From Temnothorax longispinosus (Eukaryota > Arthropoda > Insecta > Hymenoptera > Formicidae): 64,000 bases of DNA. Location: assembly GCF_030848805.1 (NCBI RefSeq), contig NC_092364.1:14613447-14677446 (forward strand). Direction: 5' to 3'. Under the pieces are notes generated by a model. That model had not been told where the DNA came from. It saw nothing but the letters and a program-made list of their open reading frames with translations, and did not search any database. Positions 49,314 through 59,701 of the stretch are shown here, piece after piece (the stretch's first letter is position 1; every line of letters begins with the position of its first letter). The position numbers were made by a program, and so were the translations under genes.

Positions 49314-49552
49314 AGGGTGCGTTCACGAATTGCGCCCAAGCACAGCAGGGCATATACGTGACGTAAATTATAACTTAGTAAATTATACAGTAAGAGCCAA
49401 AGCACATAACATGGCGTAGCGATATACGACGGTCGTAGTTCCCGACCTGACAGATCAGGATACGCCAAAGCTTGTGCGTTACTTACGTCCACGACTACGA
49501 CTGTCATATGTGCTTTGGCCCTTACCCAGGTTGAATTTCTGAACGCAGCCTT
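49314..49552. mobile_element. Nested hairpin MITEs (outer 49314-49552, inner 49390-49525)
   Basis: The inner element has GTAAGAGCCAAAGCACATA on the left and TATGTGCTTTGGCCCTTAC on the right. The outer words GGGTGCGTTCACGAA and TTCTGAACGCAGCC are imperfect complements around it. Both are non-coding. They lie about 400 bases before the PGRP-like open frame. Confidence 0.65.
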
Positions 49553-49961
49553 GATGTTTCCCGAGCTTGTCTTTTATTTTACCTTCGAAGTTTTCGCAAA
49601 TTGTAAAAAAAAATCAAATAAGAATTATGTTTACTAACTGATCTTTCTTTTGTTATTTGAAAAGAGAAGATTAAAAGACAAAAAATTAAACCGGACATTT
49701 ATATTCTAATTGAAAGTGAGAGAATCTTGTAGCGACCTGACGAAATTATCTAAAGACCCTACAGCTGTTTCTCGAGCGTATTCTGTTGCATGCGGCGTAT
49801 CGCATTTTAAGACGTATCTGATGTAAAGAAGGTGAATTTTCAGCGTAGCGCATGGATAGCGAAATTGGTGCAACAGCGACATTGGTGCAACGCAACAGCA
49901 GCATCAAACGCTCGACGGTATAATCACCATCAGGGTCAGAAGGAGCAGGACCACATGAATA

Positions 49962-50490
49962 ATGGTGCGTACTGTTGCGGCGTCTGCCGAAGGTCATGCG
50001 GTCGACAGGTTTCGCGGTGAGGCTGGATGTTCGGCGAAGGAAATCGCGGTCGTAGCTCCGGACAATGATAGCGTTGGAGATTCCTCTACGCAGTGCAGTG
50101 ACGTTATAGATGACGACAATGAAGAAAAGGAGGAAAGCGGCGCCGGCGGCTGGATCATGAATCCGCTGGTATCGTCGACCATCGTTCAGCAGCACCAAGC
50201 GTTTGCCACCACAAGTGGCGATGTCATCCTACCGAATCCCGATCCGTCGAACTTCGGCGACATTTCCGTGGAGAACTCGACAGGAGTGCGTGTGGGTAAT
50301 AAGACCATCTACAAATGTCCGGTTACCATAAACCAATTCGTATACACGAATCCTACTCCGAATCCGAATCAGGATCAGGATGCCATTGAACTTATCAGCC
50401 CCTCCGACGATATCTCGGATTTGTCGACGAGTCAGGACAACGAAACTCCAAATAAATCAATTTTTCTACAAAATACTGAATTAAATAAAG
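49962..50490 (+). CDS. PGRP-LC-like cytoplasmic N-terminus with RHIM-like region
   Basis: Open from ATG 49962 (stop TGA just upstream, A at -3 and G at +4) to a phase-1 donor AAAG/GTAATAG: 176 codons. Residues 30-60 are acidic. Residues about 100-130 (DISVENSTGVRVGNKTIY, then a CPVTINQFVY stretch) match, from memory, the RHIM-like segment of insect PGRP-LC/LE. In that family this segment recruits Imd and starts antibacterial IMD/Relish signalling. The next exon in frame encodes a membrane segment, as in PGRP-LC. No peptidoglycan-binding (amidase-like) PGRP domain is found anywhere in the window; the next in-frame exons encode GH18 domain C. It may be the first exon of a PGRP-LC gene whose ectodomain is farther downstream, or of a chimeric receptor. 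An upstream non-coding exon is possible. Confidence 0.7.
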
Positions 50491-50941
50491 GTAATAGTCA
50501 ATCGTGCGATGCAATAAATTGTTTAAGCTCGTTTTTTTAGTTTTTCTATACTTAATTCTTTCTTTCCGTAAATACACAGAATAAAGGTTTACATAAGAAA
50601 TTATAAATCGCGACTTACTAAATTGAATTATAATGTAAATATGCTAAATATGTTATAAACTGTTATAAATGTCATCGCAACGAGACATTACTCTAATATA
50701 CCTTTCCTCTGCATAAGAGAAAATATACTTTCAAGCTTACAATTTGAAAGCGTGTGTAATAAATATCTTGAGTATCTAAATATTAAATATTAGGACGAAT
50801 CAATATACGTCCTAAAAATTTTAAATATATATATATTAGTAGAACGTAATGATTACTTGCAGACACTGATTTTAATCTGATAAATTCAAAGACATCATAG
50901 AATCAAATACACTTTGTGTTGCTTACGTATCCAGCCAGAAA

Positions 50942-51183
50942 TTATTAGTTGAATCGACGTCAATTTGATGTCAACGCCTTGATAAATAGTCGATGTCGAA
51001 TACTGACTCATATCTTTGTCATCTCCGATCTCATCATAGTTGTTTTTACGTCAATTAAACAATTGCGAATATTTTTGTAAGATTTCTATTGTCTTTCATC
51101 TGGCACCACATCCAGATGACAAAATATCAATCAGTATTCGACATCAATCATTCATTGATGCATTGACGTCGATTTGACTAATT
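50942..51183. mobile_element. TIR MITE in the intron of the PGRP-like gene
   Basis: TTAGTTGAATCGACGTCAAT on the left pairs with ATTGACGTCGATTTGACTAA on the right. Inner words ATGTCGAATACTGA and TCAGTATTCGACAT also pair. It lies inside intron 50491-51886. Non-coding. Confidence 0.75.
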
Positions 51184-51886
51184 ATCTCTAGTTAGATAGT
51201 ACTGATAGTTCTGCGATAGTAATGCGATAAGAATCAATGATGTACAATCTTTATCTATTTTGAAGTAGTTTCGATAATTTCTTCCTTTTAGTACATGTTT
51301 TTTTTTATCTGAAAGAAACCTATTTACAAACCGTCAAAGCCATATGTTGACCTGTCAGAGCATGGGGGTTTTCGGAAGAACAGCCATTTTTTCTTCTACA
51401 TAAAATATAATCATGTTATCAGAAAACCATTCAGACTGCAACAATTTTTAAAAGTAATTTTAATATCACGAATATCATTAAATACTTTCACCAATGGTCT
51501 TTGTCATACTATTCCAGAATATAGTTTAATATCGACAATATTTTAGATTTAAAATTGTTACATTTTAGTTGCGCCACAAGAGTTAAAGCTAAATATAAAA
51601 GAGCTATTTTGACTTAACAGTATATATGTGTTATGCTATCTGGCATATATTAGAGATATTGCATGCCGCAAATTGTTTTCTTGATTGTGAATAGGATAAC
51701 AGAAAATTGACACCAAATAAGAATTATATAATGCTTTACGTGAGGGACTTAATTAACGTAATTATAATACTCCTTTCGTACACACTTGCTACCCGTCATA
51801 TTAATTGTGTATGAATTTCATCAAATGGTATTAATAAGTAGGTTGTAAAACAAACGTTCTAATACAGCTTTTTATAATTATTCTAG

Positions 51887-52036
51887 TGACACCGTGGTCC
51901 TGGACGTGGAAACGTGCGGTTTTATCGTGCGTTATAACTTTAATACTTCTAGCTGTTGTAATGTCCATAACTGTACATTTCACTCATAAATCAGACGCAT
52001 CGGTCTCCTCGGAAATTTCAATCTCATCGCTCGATG
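51887..52036 (+). CDS. Single-pass membrane exon (signal-anchor)
   Basis: Between TTCTAG and a GTAATT donor lie 150 bases, phase 1 at both ends. They encode TPWSWTWKR, then a hydrophobic run AVLSCVITLILLAVVMSITV, then HFTHKSDAS and a Ser-rich stalk. Positive charges before the run and none strongly after it predict cytoplasmic N-terminus and extracellular C-terminus (type II), matching PGRP-LC topology. The phase fits the PGRP-like exon upstream (AAAG + TG gives Val) and the GH18 exon downstream (GATG + CA gives Ala). The intron to the GH18 exon would be only 76 bases, short but within the insect range. Confidence 0.7.
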
Positions 52037-52112
52037 GTAATTGTCTATCTGGAAAATGTTTTATTTTGCAAGCGTGACATAAAGCAAACGTTATATGTTA
52101 TCACGATCCCAG

Positions 52113-54515
52113 CAATTATAGATCCCGACAAGGTATCCCCGTTATCCGACTACTACAAGGTTGTGTGCTACTTCACAAATTGGGCCTGGTACCGTCCTGG
52201 AATCGGCCGTTACATGCCGGAAAACATCAATCACACTCTATGCACGCATATAGTGTACGGCTTTGCACACCTAGATTATTCCGAGCTGGTGATTAAGGTG
52301 AAAGACTCCGAGACGGACTACGACAATCATTTCTACAAGCGGGTGGTAGCGTATAAAGAGCGGGGTCTTAAGGTCCTCCTCGCGCTGGGCGGATGGGAAG
52401 ACTCCGCCGGCGGCAAGTACAGCCGATTGGTGAATAGTCCATCCGCTAGGAAGAAATTCATCAATCAAACCATTGAGTTTATCGAAAAATACGGCTTTGA
52501 CGGATTGGACTTGTTTTGGGAGTATCCTGTTTGCTGGCAGGTGAGCGCAATTTTTCTTTATTTACATTCCGTCAAGTAAGAACGTGGTCGCTATAACTCG
52601 CAGTTGTAAAAGCTATACTCCTGATTCTTGCATGAGTTGATAGAGGATACTTTTTTTCTTAATGCTTTGCGAAGAAAAACTCAGTTGTCGTTAAAGTTTT
52701 GCCACAGCAAAGCATAAGCGTCGCATGAGTGCCGCGTACGCGTCGGGCTTCGAGCTGTATTACGTGTTTACACACAATCTGAATGCGGACAAAATTTTGG
52801 AAATCTGTAAAAAGGCCTTGTTACTATCTGCCAACTCGTGGTTTATAAAAAAAAAGAAATAAAGACTGGATCCTGCAGGTGGATAATGATCCGAAACACC
52901 GGAGCAGACTCTGTACTGACTGTGAGTTGAAGGAGCAATCTGGCATCAATCAATTGAATTGGCCGTCACAGTCGCCCGATGCAAATCTAATCGAAAATGT
53001 TTGGGCATATATTAAGCATAAGCTTCGTGAAAGACAAATATTCAGTTTAAAGCAATTATCTTGAGAGTTTCGTTGGAGATATGGAGATCCTTGCCGCACG
53101 AATAGTGCAAAATATGCCTTGGAAATGTCAGTCAATTATCGACGCCGATGGTGACTGGACACATTATTAATGTAATTGCATCTTAGCTTTATACTAATCA
53201 AATAGAATGTATCTATATATGTATTTCAAAATTTTGCTAACTCAATTTTTCTATAAATTAGGCCGACCACGCTCTTACTTGACAGACTGTAATAATATTA
53301 ATACAAGCGTTAGAGTTTTTATTCATCATCGTCCTTTTTTTTGTGTTTTTTTTTCTTTATTTCATCTCTCTGGAAATATTTTGAATAATATTTTAAGATT
53401 TAAATATAAAATTTAGATAGTATTTTATATCTTTATTTGAAACTCTGTTTTTCGTACTTTTTGTATATAATCTTGAAAATTATTTATAATCATTTTCAAT
53501 TATTAACAATTTTTTTCAAATTTTGGCAACAGGCAAATTGCAACAAGGGTCCAGATTCGGATAAAGAGAACTTTGCAGCTATATTGCGGGAATTAAAAGC
53601 TAAATTCAAGAAAAAAAAATTGCTTCTCTCGGCAGCGGTCTCGTCGGACATGCAGGTGATTGACAAGGGCTACGACGTCCCGGCGTTGGCCAAGTATTTG
53701 GACTGGATCACCGTCATGGCGTCTGAATATCACGGATATTGGGACGAACGTACCGGTCATGTTGCGCCTTTATATTATCATCCGGACGATGAGAAGTACT
53801 ACGATGAGATGTACTACTTGAACGCTAACTATTCGATTAACTATTGGATCTCGAAGGGTGCACCACCCAGGAGCATTGTTATGGGCACCCCATTGTACGG
53901 CCGATCATTTTCACTTGCGAATAAAAACGTACACGGATTAAACGCGCCAACCTATGGCGGCGGCAAAGCTGGAGAGGTAACCAATGAAACAGGCTTCTTG
54001 TCATATTACGAGGTAAATTCATGTCCAAAAAAGAAATATTAAAAAATAAAAATCTAAATAAATATTAAAAAATCATCAAATAAGTTTCTAATAAAATGCA
54101 TATAAGAAAATATTAATTCTGCATTAATTAATAGCTGCAAATAAAAAGTTATTAATTTATAATATCCCAAAGATGTACATTTATTCCAGGAGTAAATAAA
54201 TATCTATTCTTTTGCTTTTATGACAGATATGTGAAAGAACGTTGAAGAAGGGATGGACAGTCGTTCAGGATAAAGACAGAAGAATCGGCCCTTATGCCTA
54301 CAAAGATGATCAGTGGGTGAGCTTCGACGACGCTCAACAAATTAAACTGAAGGCAGAACTGATCAAGAAACTTGGTCTTGGCGGTGGTAGTGTTATGGCC
54401 TTAGATCTGGACGACTTTAACAACAGATGCGGCTGCGAGCCCTATCCGCTATTGAGAACAATGAATCGAGTTTTGAGAAATTATCAGAAGGGCCCGCTGT
54501 GTCCCATTACAGAAG
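52113..54515 (+). CDS. GH18 domain C, open but with a dismantled active site
   Basis: Exons are 52113-52540, 53533-54012 and 54227-54515 (142, 160 and 96 codons), with clean GT/AG borders. The fold-level motifs are present: CYFTNWAWYRPGIGR, LKVLLALGGWEDSAG and NANYSINYWISKGAP. The catalytic ones are changed: FDGLDLFWEYP has Phe for the middle Asp, MASEYHG replaces MTYD, and GGGSVMALDLDDF has Met for the conserved Trp. Hydrolysis is very unlikely, while chitin binding as a chitinase-like lectin is possible. The frame is otherwise undamaged. The 5' side joins the membrane exon in frame and the 3' side joins a Ser/Thr linker at 54704. It lacks the intron that splits B after codon NA. The second intron is 992 bp and carries a Tc1 remnant; the third is almost identical to that of B. 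Confidence 0.85.
52870..53172 (+). pseudogene. Tc1-like transposase remnant in an intron of domain C
   Basis: Translation gives DNDPKHRSRL, then LNWPSQSPDANLIENVWAY, the second D and the E of a Tc1-family DDE transposase. A frame change at about 53062 follows, then a C-terminal piece with NMPWKCQSIIDADGDWTHY. The N-terminal half and terminal repeats are not recognisable, so it is an old fragment lengthening the intron. Confidence 0.8.
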
Positions 54516-54703
54516 GTAGATGTTAATATATAATTTTTTTAAAATAGAAAAATATCTCAATGATATGTACAATATGTAGAAAAATATAAAGTTTGGAGTC
54601 AATTATATAAAAAAAGTATAAATATTGATTATATTTTATGAAATAGTATTTTTTAGGTATGATTTTTTAATAACATTTTAATACTACTTCTTATGATTAT
54701 TAG

Positions 54704-54800
54704 GAGCGGTTGTAATCGACGTCAGCCAAACCGACATTGAATCCACAACTACTACAAAACGTCCAATGTACGAATCCACTACATCATCAAGACCAATATA
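54704..54800 (+). CDS. Ser/Thr linker after domain C, interrupted by a TIR element
   Basis: The phase-1 exon start reads GAVVIDVSQTDIESTTTTKR, PMYESTTSSRPI, fully open. It is a typical O-glycosylatable linker between GH18 and CBM14. It stops at a TIR element inserted at TA. Joining across that element (TA kept once) continues the same frame into the linker and CBM14 at 59354. Confidence 0.75.
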
Positions 54801-55011
54801 GGGGAAACCGGGGCACCATAAGCCATAAACATTCAAACTCTGAAAAGTATTTTGAAATATAAAATTTTTTATCTTATTTTTTTTTATAATTAAACCACTA
54901 TGTATATTTTAAATTTTATTTAGCGTATTTGGCAAATATTAATTAGTTTTTGAGAAAAAAATTAAAACACATTTTTTGAGAAATAACCCAAGGTGCCCCA
55001 TACCCGGGGCA

Positions 55012-55030
55012 CCCGGACATTACAGTGTCA

Positions 55031-55069
<39 letters not shown>

Positions 55070-55126
55070 ATTTTTCCAAGCCCGTTCCTTTGGCAGTGAT
55101 TTAGCTAGATAGTAGATAGGGACAGT

Positions 55127-55170
<44 letters not shown>

Positions 55171-55184
55171 AAGGCATTTGGCTA
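55012..55184 (-). rRNA. 28S rRNA gene fragment, downstream side of the R2 site
   Basis: Minus-strand sequence starts TAGCCAAATGCCTTGTCATC and continues through CATGAATGGATTAACGAGAT and CCCACTGTCCCTATCTACTA to GACTCTAGTCTGACACTGTA. This is highly conserved 28S sequence immediately 3' of the R2 insertion point. A few bases differ from the conserved form (for example AAATCACTGCCAAAGGAACG), as expected for a dead copy. It is too short to be a working rRNA gene. Confidence 0.9.
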
Positions 55185-58100
55185 TATACATCACGCCATT
55201 TTGGAGCGTCTTCCCGCTTCCTGTCAGTGCGGTTCCTGGTAACAACGGGTCCTGGCTGAGCGATCCTGCAGGTTAACGATTTGATCGCTCGTCTGCGCAA
55301 CAAAGTACTCAAACAACAAGGATACGAGATCCAGCATAACTTTCGTTCTGACATCCTATCTAATTGACTGGGTCTATCTAGCACTCTTGGCAAGTCCTCC
55401 CGCAGGAGGGAAACCCATTTGACTGATCTGCCGCGGGATTCCTGCGTACGGGCTGGAAAAATTATTTAGCCGAGTCCCCAACTTGGGGAAGCGGAACTTG
55501 GCCAGCTTAGTATTCTCGTTACCGCGGGGAGCCACGTGGAGGCGTCCGCCCGTGCGCCGGAGCGGTTCAGTCGCACGGCTTTGCCGCCGTTCGGTGCCCG
55601 TCCGAACGACTCGCATCACTGATGTCAACGGAAAAAGTGCCGGCATAACTTAAAATCGGGAGTGTAGAATTCTCCCGAATAAATAAATAAATAGATAAAA
55701 TATTGGGTGGATCAGGTCCCAGACCATCGTTTATATATAAAATTACATCAGTGAGCTAGTGCCAAGAGTTTTTAATCTGCAGCATCGCTGCTGTTGAGGC
55801 GCAAAGGCGCGTTATAATCCATAAACATATATGAAAAAGTTTTACTGAGCTCCTGAGTGCTTGAAGTGTTAGCGTTCTCAGCGAGCCTCTGTCTTTAATT
55901 TGCAGTTCATGAAGATAGGTAACAGTGTCTTTGGGCATTGCTCCTCTTGTCCCGATAACTATCGGGAGGATCACACAGTCTTTTGCCCCTAATTGAGCTT
56001 TAAGTGGGGCTACGAGGGACGCATATTTAGCGAGCTTGTCCCTTCTACCTCTCTTTAAAAGATCGCCGTCTTCATGGCAGATTGTGATGTCAGTCACAAA
56101 GACCCTTTCCCGATACTGTATGATCAGGTCTGGTTGGAGATTCCTCAGTTGAGGGTCCCGCAGTCGGGCCTCCTTCGTTACCATCATGTCGCGCCGCCCC
56201 AAAACGTGACGCTTTATACAATCTCGGATATCATTATGCCGCTTGATTCGGGCAGACTTGGTGTACTGCCCCAGTATGTGACCCAGCGTCTCAGGCTGTG
56301 CCTTGCATTTGCAGCACATGACGTTGTCGGTCTTGGCAATTCTGTTGAGCGACACTTTGTTCGCTGCCATATTGGCTCTGAGTTTGAGCGCCGTGATATA
56401 TCTGGATGGCTTCAACAGATTAAGACGGTATAACCATTCGTTGCTTATTTTATCATCTTTGTAGGCTTGCACTCTTTTCCCTTGGGAAGGTAATTCCGAC
56501 CATCTCTTCCATTCGCTCGCTTTGGCTTTGAGCTTGTAGCCTTCGACCTGTTTGATCGACTGTAGTGGCCAGCCAAGTCTGGCTACATGCGCCAGGCGCT
56601 TTAGTTTCTTCTCCAGCCCCGACGCTACTACTAGGGCTTGGATAGCCGGGTCGCTATTGTTTAAAAAGCCAAATCCAGCTTTTAATGTTGCGGACGTTAC
56701 AACAATTTCGAGCTTTGGAAAGCCCATGCCGCCATCGCGTTTGGACGCGTATAGCAGACCATCTGCTGTGGACAGGGGAAGGTGCAGATAGTCTTTCACC
56801 GCCGTCCTCAGTGTTTGATCCAGATCTCTTAGTTCAGTGGCACTAATAGCGCCCGCGGTGAAGACATACAAAAAGTACGGCAAAACATACCGCGCCAGGA
56901 GCTCGATTTTTTGATGAGGAATAGCCTTTTGATTCTTGGGAGCGTGTCCCTCAGCCGTGCACTAGCGCGCTTAACAACCACTCCTTTCCACGGAGTGACC
57001 TGCATACCCAGGTATTGCATTGACTGCGCAGGGCCGCAGTAGGCGACCTTTTCGCCGTTACTGTAAATTTCAGGGTCCACCATATGCCAGCTATCTTTGG
57101 TGGCGACAATAATACCAAAGGCAACGCACTTTCCAATCGATAGTCCCATTCCCCATCTTGAGAGGGAACCGACGAGCTTATCCATAAGCCGACTCGCCGC
57201 GATTCTATCATTTGCAATTAGTATTATATCGTCGGCAAAAGCCAGGCACGATATGCTAAGGCCACCCATAGCTTGGAAGCCTTTTATCCTTTCCAGTCTG
57301 TCAATAATTAGATCCATGCAGACATTGAAAATAAGTGGAGACAGAGGGTCCCCCTGTTTGACACCTCTACTCAACTCTGTCGAACGTTTCGTTCCGACAT
57401 TTCATGGTCGTTTTGGCTCCTTTATACGAGTCCATTATCAATGTGACTATCTCCTCCAACAACCCTTTCCTGCGTAAGGCATATTTGATAATTGGAGGAA
57501 AGCTATCAAACGCCTTGGCAATGTCCACCTGAGTGGCAACAATTTCTTTGCCCTTTTTAGCCGCTGCGAGAACTTCATTTAGCAGATTGATGTTATTGTA
57601 ACATCCCATTTCCGGCACAAAGCCCTTTTGCCGTGCATTCAGGTGAACCATTTTTCTTAGGCGTTGGTCCATAATGCCCCAATACAGCCTACTTACTATT
57701 GACGAAATAGTAATCGGCCTATAGTTAGCCGCTACTGAGGGATCTTTTCCCTCTTTGAGCAATAGCGTTGTTCTATTGCAGCGCCATGCGCTTGGTTGTT
57801 TCAGTGCCAGCATGATCACACTGGTCCTCTTCATTGAGGGGTTCTTGATTTGAAAGTGTATTCTCTAGGCGCTGCTCTCTCCATCTCTTGAAGCACGCCT
57901 CGTTTCTCTTGTCCCTTATCTGTTTTAGGGTTTTATCCGGCATAAACGGAACCATATAGCTTTCGCTATGTTCCTCTCATCCTTGAGCTCAACTTCAAGC
58001 GCGAGCATCCTGCCGATATCCTCGGCAGAGAAGACTCTGCCCCGTCCTTGTTCGTGTACCTTGGGAGCCGCTTTCTCCGATCTCACTCGGTTTCTTGTTT

Positions 58101-58553
58101 TCGAGTGCGCCAACCTTTGATGTTGTGACAGTCCTCGCTGTGCACGTAGTGAAATTTCTGTCACAATCAAGGCAGTCGAACCTGCCCTGTTCTACAGTTT
58201 GCTGCCTCCCATTAGCCCTGGCTGCTGGGCATTTTGGCAAGTGGCACGCGGCCGCGCGGTGCGACACATAAGACTTGCCACATCATTCGCATCTGTACCT
58301 GCGCGATGCTCAAGTGAGGGTGCACCTCCTCTATATGCCGGGCCTCATCTCTGACCGTGAGAGCCATATAATCGCCCACTCCACGCGCGGCACAACTCTC
58401 GCACCTTCTTTGATCGAAGGGGAGAGATAATTCACAGACCTGTGTTTCTAGCCTTGGTTGTCTTCGTGTAGCCCCTTGGCCGTGTTCCAGGGGAATGGGG
58501 CCGTATTCCCCGTCGTCCGAGGCTTTATCATCTCCATTTTGGCCAGCGACTTA
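55185..58553 (-). mobile_element. R2 non-LTR retrotransposon, near full length, frame-broken
   Basis: It occupies the exact R2 position between TTAAGG and TAGCC of 28S. On the minus strand, in order: N-terminal C2H2 finger (FDCLDCDRNF ... GLSQHQRLAHS, 58190-58090, already shifted); pre-RT region (57955-57773); reverse transcriptase (57834-57367: ANYRPITISSIVSRLYWGI, ARQKGFVPE and QVDIAKAFDSFPP; 57374-56829: SRGVKQGDPLSPLIFNVCMD, LAFADDIIL); C-terminal region (56883-55756) with a Cys-rich CCKC ... LGHILGQYTK motif and the PD ... D restriction-like endonuclease (LQPDLIIQYRERVFVTDITI). R2 normally copies itself into 28S genes by target-primed reverse transcription. At least three frame breaks make this copy inactive. 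The 3369-bp length is close to that of complete R2 elements. Confidence 0.92.
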
Positions 58554-58589
58554 CCTTAAGAGAGTCATAGTTACTTCCGCCGTTTACCG

Positions 58590-58646
<57 letters not shown>

Positions 58647-58674
58647 CGTCAACACCCGCGAGGGCCATCGCAAA
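58554..58674 (-). rRNA. 28S rRNA gene fragment, upstream side of the R2 site
   Basis: Minus-strand sequence GTGTTGACGCAATGTGATTT, CTGCCCAGTGCTCTGAATGT, GGCGGAAGTAACTATGACTC, TCTTAAGG is the conserved 28S segment ending at the R2 cleavage point. The piece is about 120 bases. Together with 55012-55184 it shows that a segment of 28S already containing R2, not R2 alone, was placed here. Confidence 0.9.
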
Positions 58675-59353
58675 GGGTTTGTCACTGGGGGACAATAAGT
58701 CACACACAAAAACTATGTTTATTTATTAAAAAAATAACAAAAAGTTACAAAAGTTAAAAATAAATTTTATTTTATACGTTTTCTTATGACACTGTTCGGG
58801 ATTGGGCAGGACAAATAAGATATCAAAACCCACTATTAAAATATTTTTTTGGGAGAAAACTAACTTCTGACATGTTTTCTTCAATCAAAAATAACATATA
58901 CCATCAACCTATCTATCTATCATCAACCTTGGTGGCGTGTGTGATTCATGGTGCCACAGCATTGGGTGTCCCATAGTGTCCCGAATGCACTTAATATAGA
59001 AAAAAGTGAAACGTAATAAAAAAAATAAATGATACATGATTATCTGTAGTGTAGTAAAATGACAAAAGATGCTAGAAAGTTGCACCTAATTTTTAGTACG
59101 TGTATATTTTACTAAAAAAACAATATTAAAACATTTCTAAATGGTTAAAAAGAAATTTACGCATCACGAAAACCTTATTATGTCACGTGCATCTCGAGAC
59201 TACGGACTTTGATGACTGCCACCTCGATACGAAGTATGGGCAACGAAATAACTGTCACATGATACTAATTGAATCAACTTAAACATTCTGGATTACCCTA
59301 AACAGTCAATGACCTATGGTACCCCGTGGCTCATGGTGCCCCGGTCTCCCTTA

Positions 59354-59609
59354 CATTCCATCAGCAACAACCCCGACTACAACGACGATTGAATCAGACA
59401 TTGACGATACCATCGAGATCGAAGTCAGTCCACTATCCGCGGCAGATTGCGGAGGACATTCATTCATATCGCACAAAAATGACTGCACCAAGTATTATAT
59501 GTGCAACTTCGGCAAGATCTCGGAACAGTCCTGTCCACCTGGACTCTACTAGAACAAAAACCGATGCGACTGGCCGGAGAACACCAAGTGCAATACTACT
59601 CAACGTCAA
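59354..59609 (+). pseudogene. Linker plus CBM14 chitin-binding domain with in-frame TAG
   Basis: The exon continues the linker (IPSATTPTTTTIESDIDDT) into a peritrophin-A-type CBM14: DCGGHSFISHKNDCTKYYMC, NFGKISEQSCPPGLY, stop, NKNRCDWPENTKCN. The six-Cys spacing is intact, but TAG at 59550-59552 stands where the family has Trp (TGG). The donor GTACGT follows codon CAA. CBM14 domains anchor chitinases to chitin; this one cannot be translated fully without readthrough. Confidence 0.85.
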
Positions 59610-59701
59610 GTACGTATCGCGATGAATAGACTTTGATCATTTTAATACAAACGTAAAGCGCTTTAAAAAAAAACGCGAGATTTATTCTGTCGATTTCTTA
59701 G

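Larger units (their letters stand above)
54801..59351. mobile_element. TIR element in the C linker, carrying an rDNA/R2 insertion
   Basis: The ends GGGGAAACCGGGGCACC and GGTGCCCCGGTCTCCCT and the interior match the 897-bp element after B, with TA on both sides. The element is split at CCCGGGGCAC (about 55011) and resumes at about 58675 (GGGTTTGTCACTG). The 3.66 kb between is 28S rRNA gene sequence with an R2 element. Because both copies share the site, the TIR insertion predates the duplication and the rDNA insertion follows it. Confidence 0.85.

Noticed and set aside
51886..52077. GTG as a translation start for the membrane segment
   Set aside because: The bases before it are a splice acceptor (TTCTAG) and GTG starts are not used this way in animals; it is an internal exon.
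52034..52579. Domain C as an independent gene starting at ATG 52034
   Set aside because: The ATG lies at the donor of the membrane exon and the frame runs through intronic sequence without a signal peptide; splicing at 52113 fits the other GH18 copies better.
51887..54515. Membrane exon plus domain C as an ordinary group III (Cht7-type) membrane chitinase
   Set aside because: The exon upstream has the PGRP-LC RHIM-like signature and the membrane exon is PGRP-LC-like; Cht7-type proteins also have two domains and active motifs. Kept only as a weaker alternative.
55756..57834. The reverse transcriptase frames as a Jockey/LINE-1-type element
   Set aside because: The C-terminal restriction-like endonuclease and exact 28S flanks identify R2.
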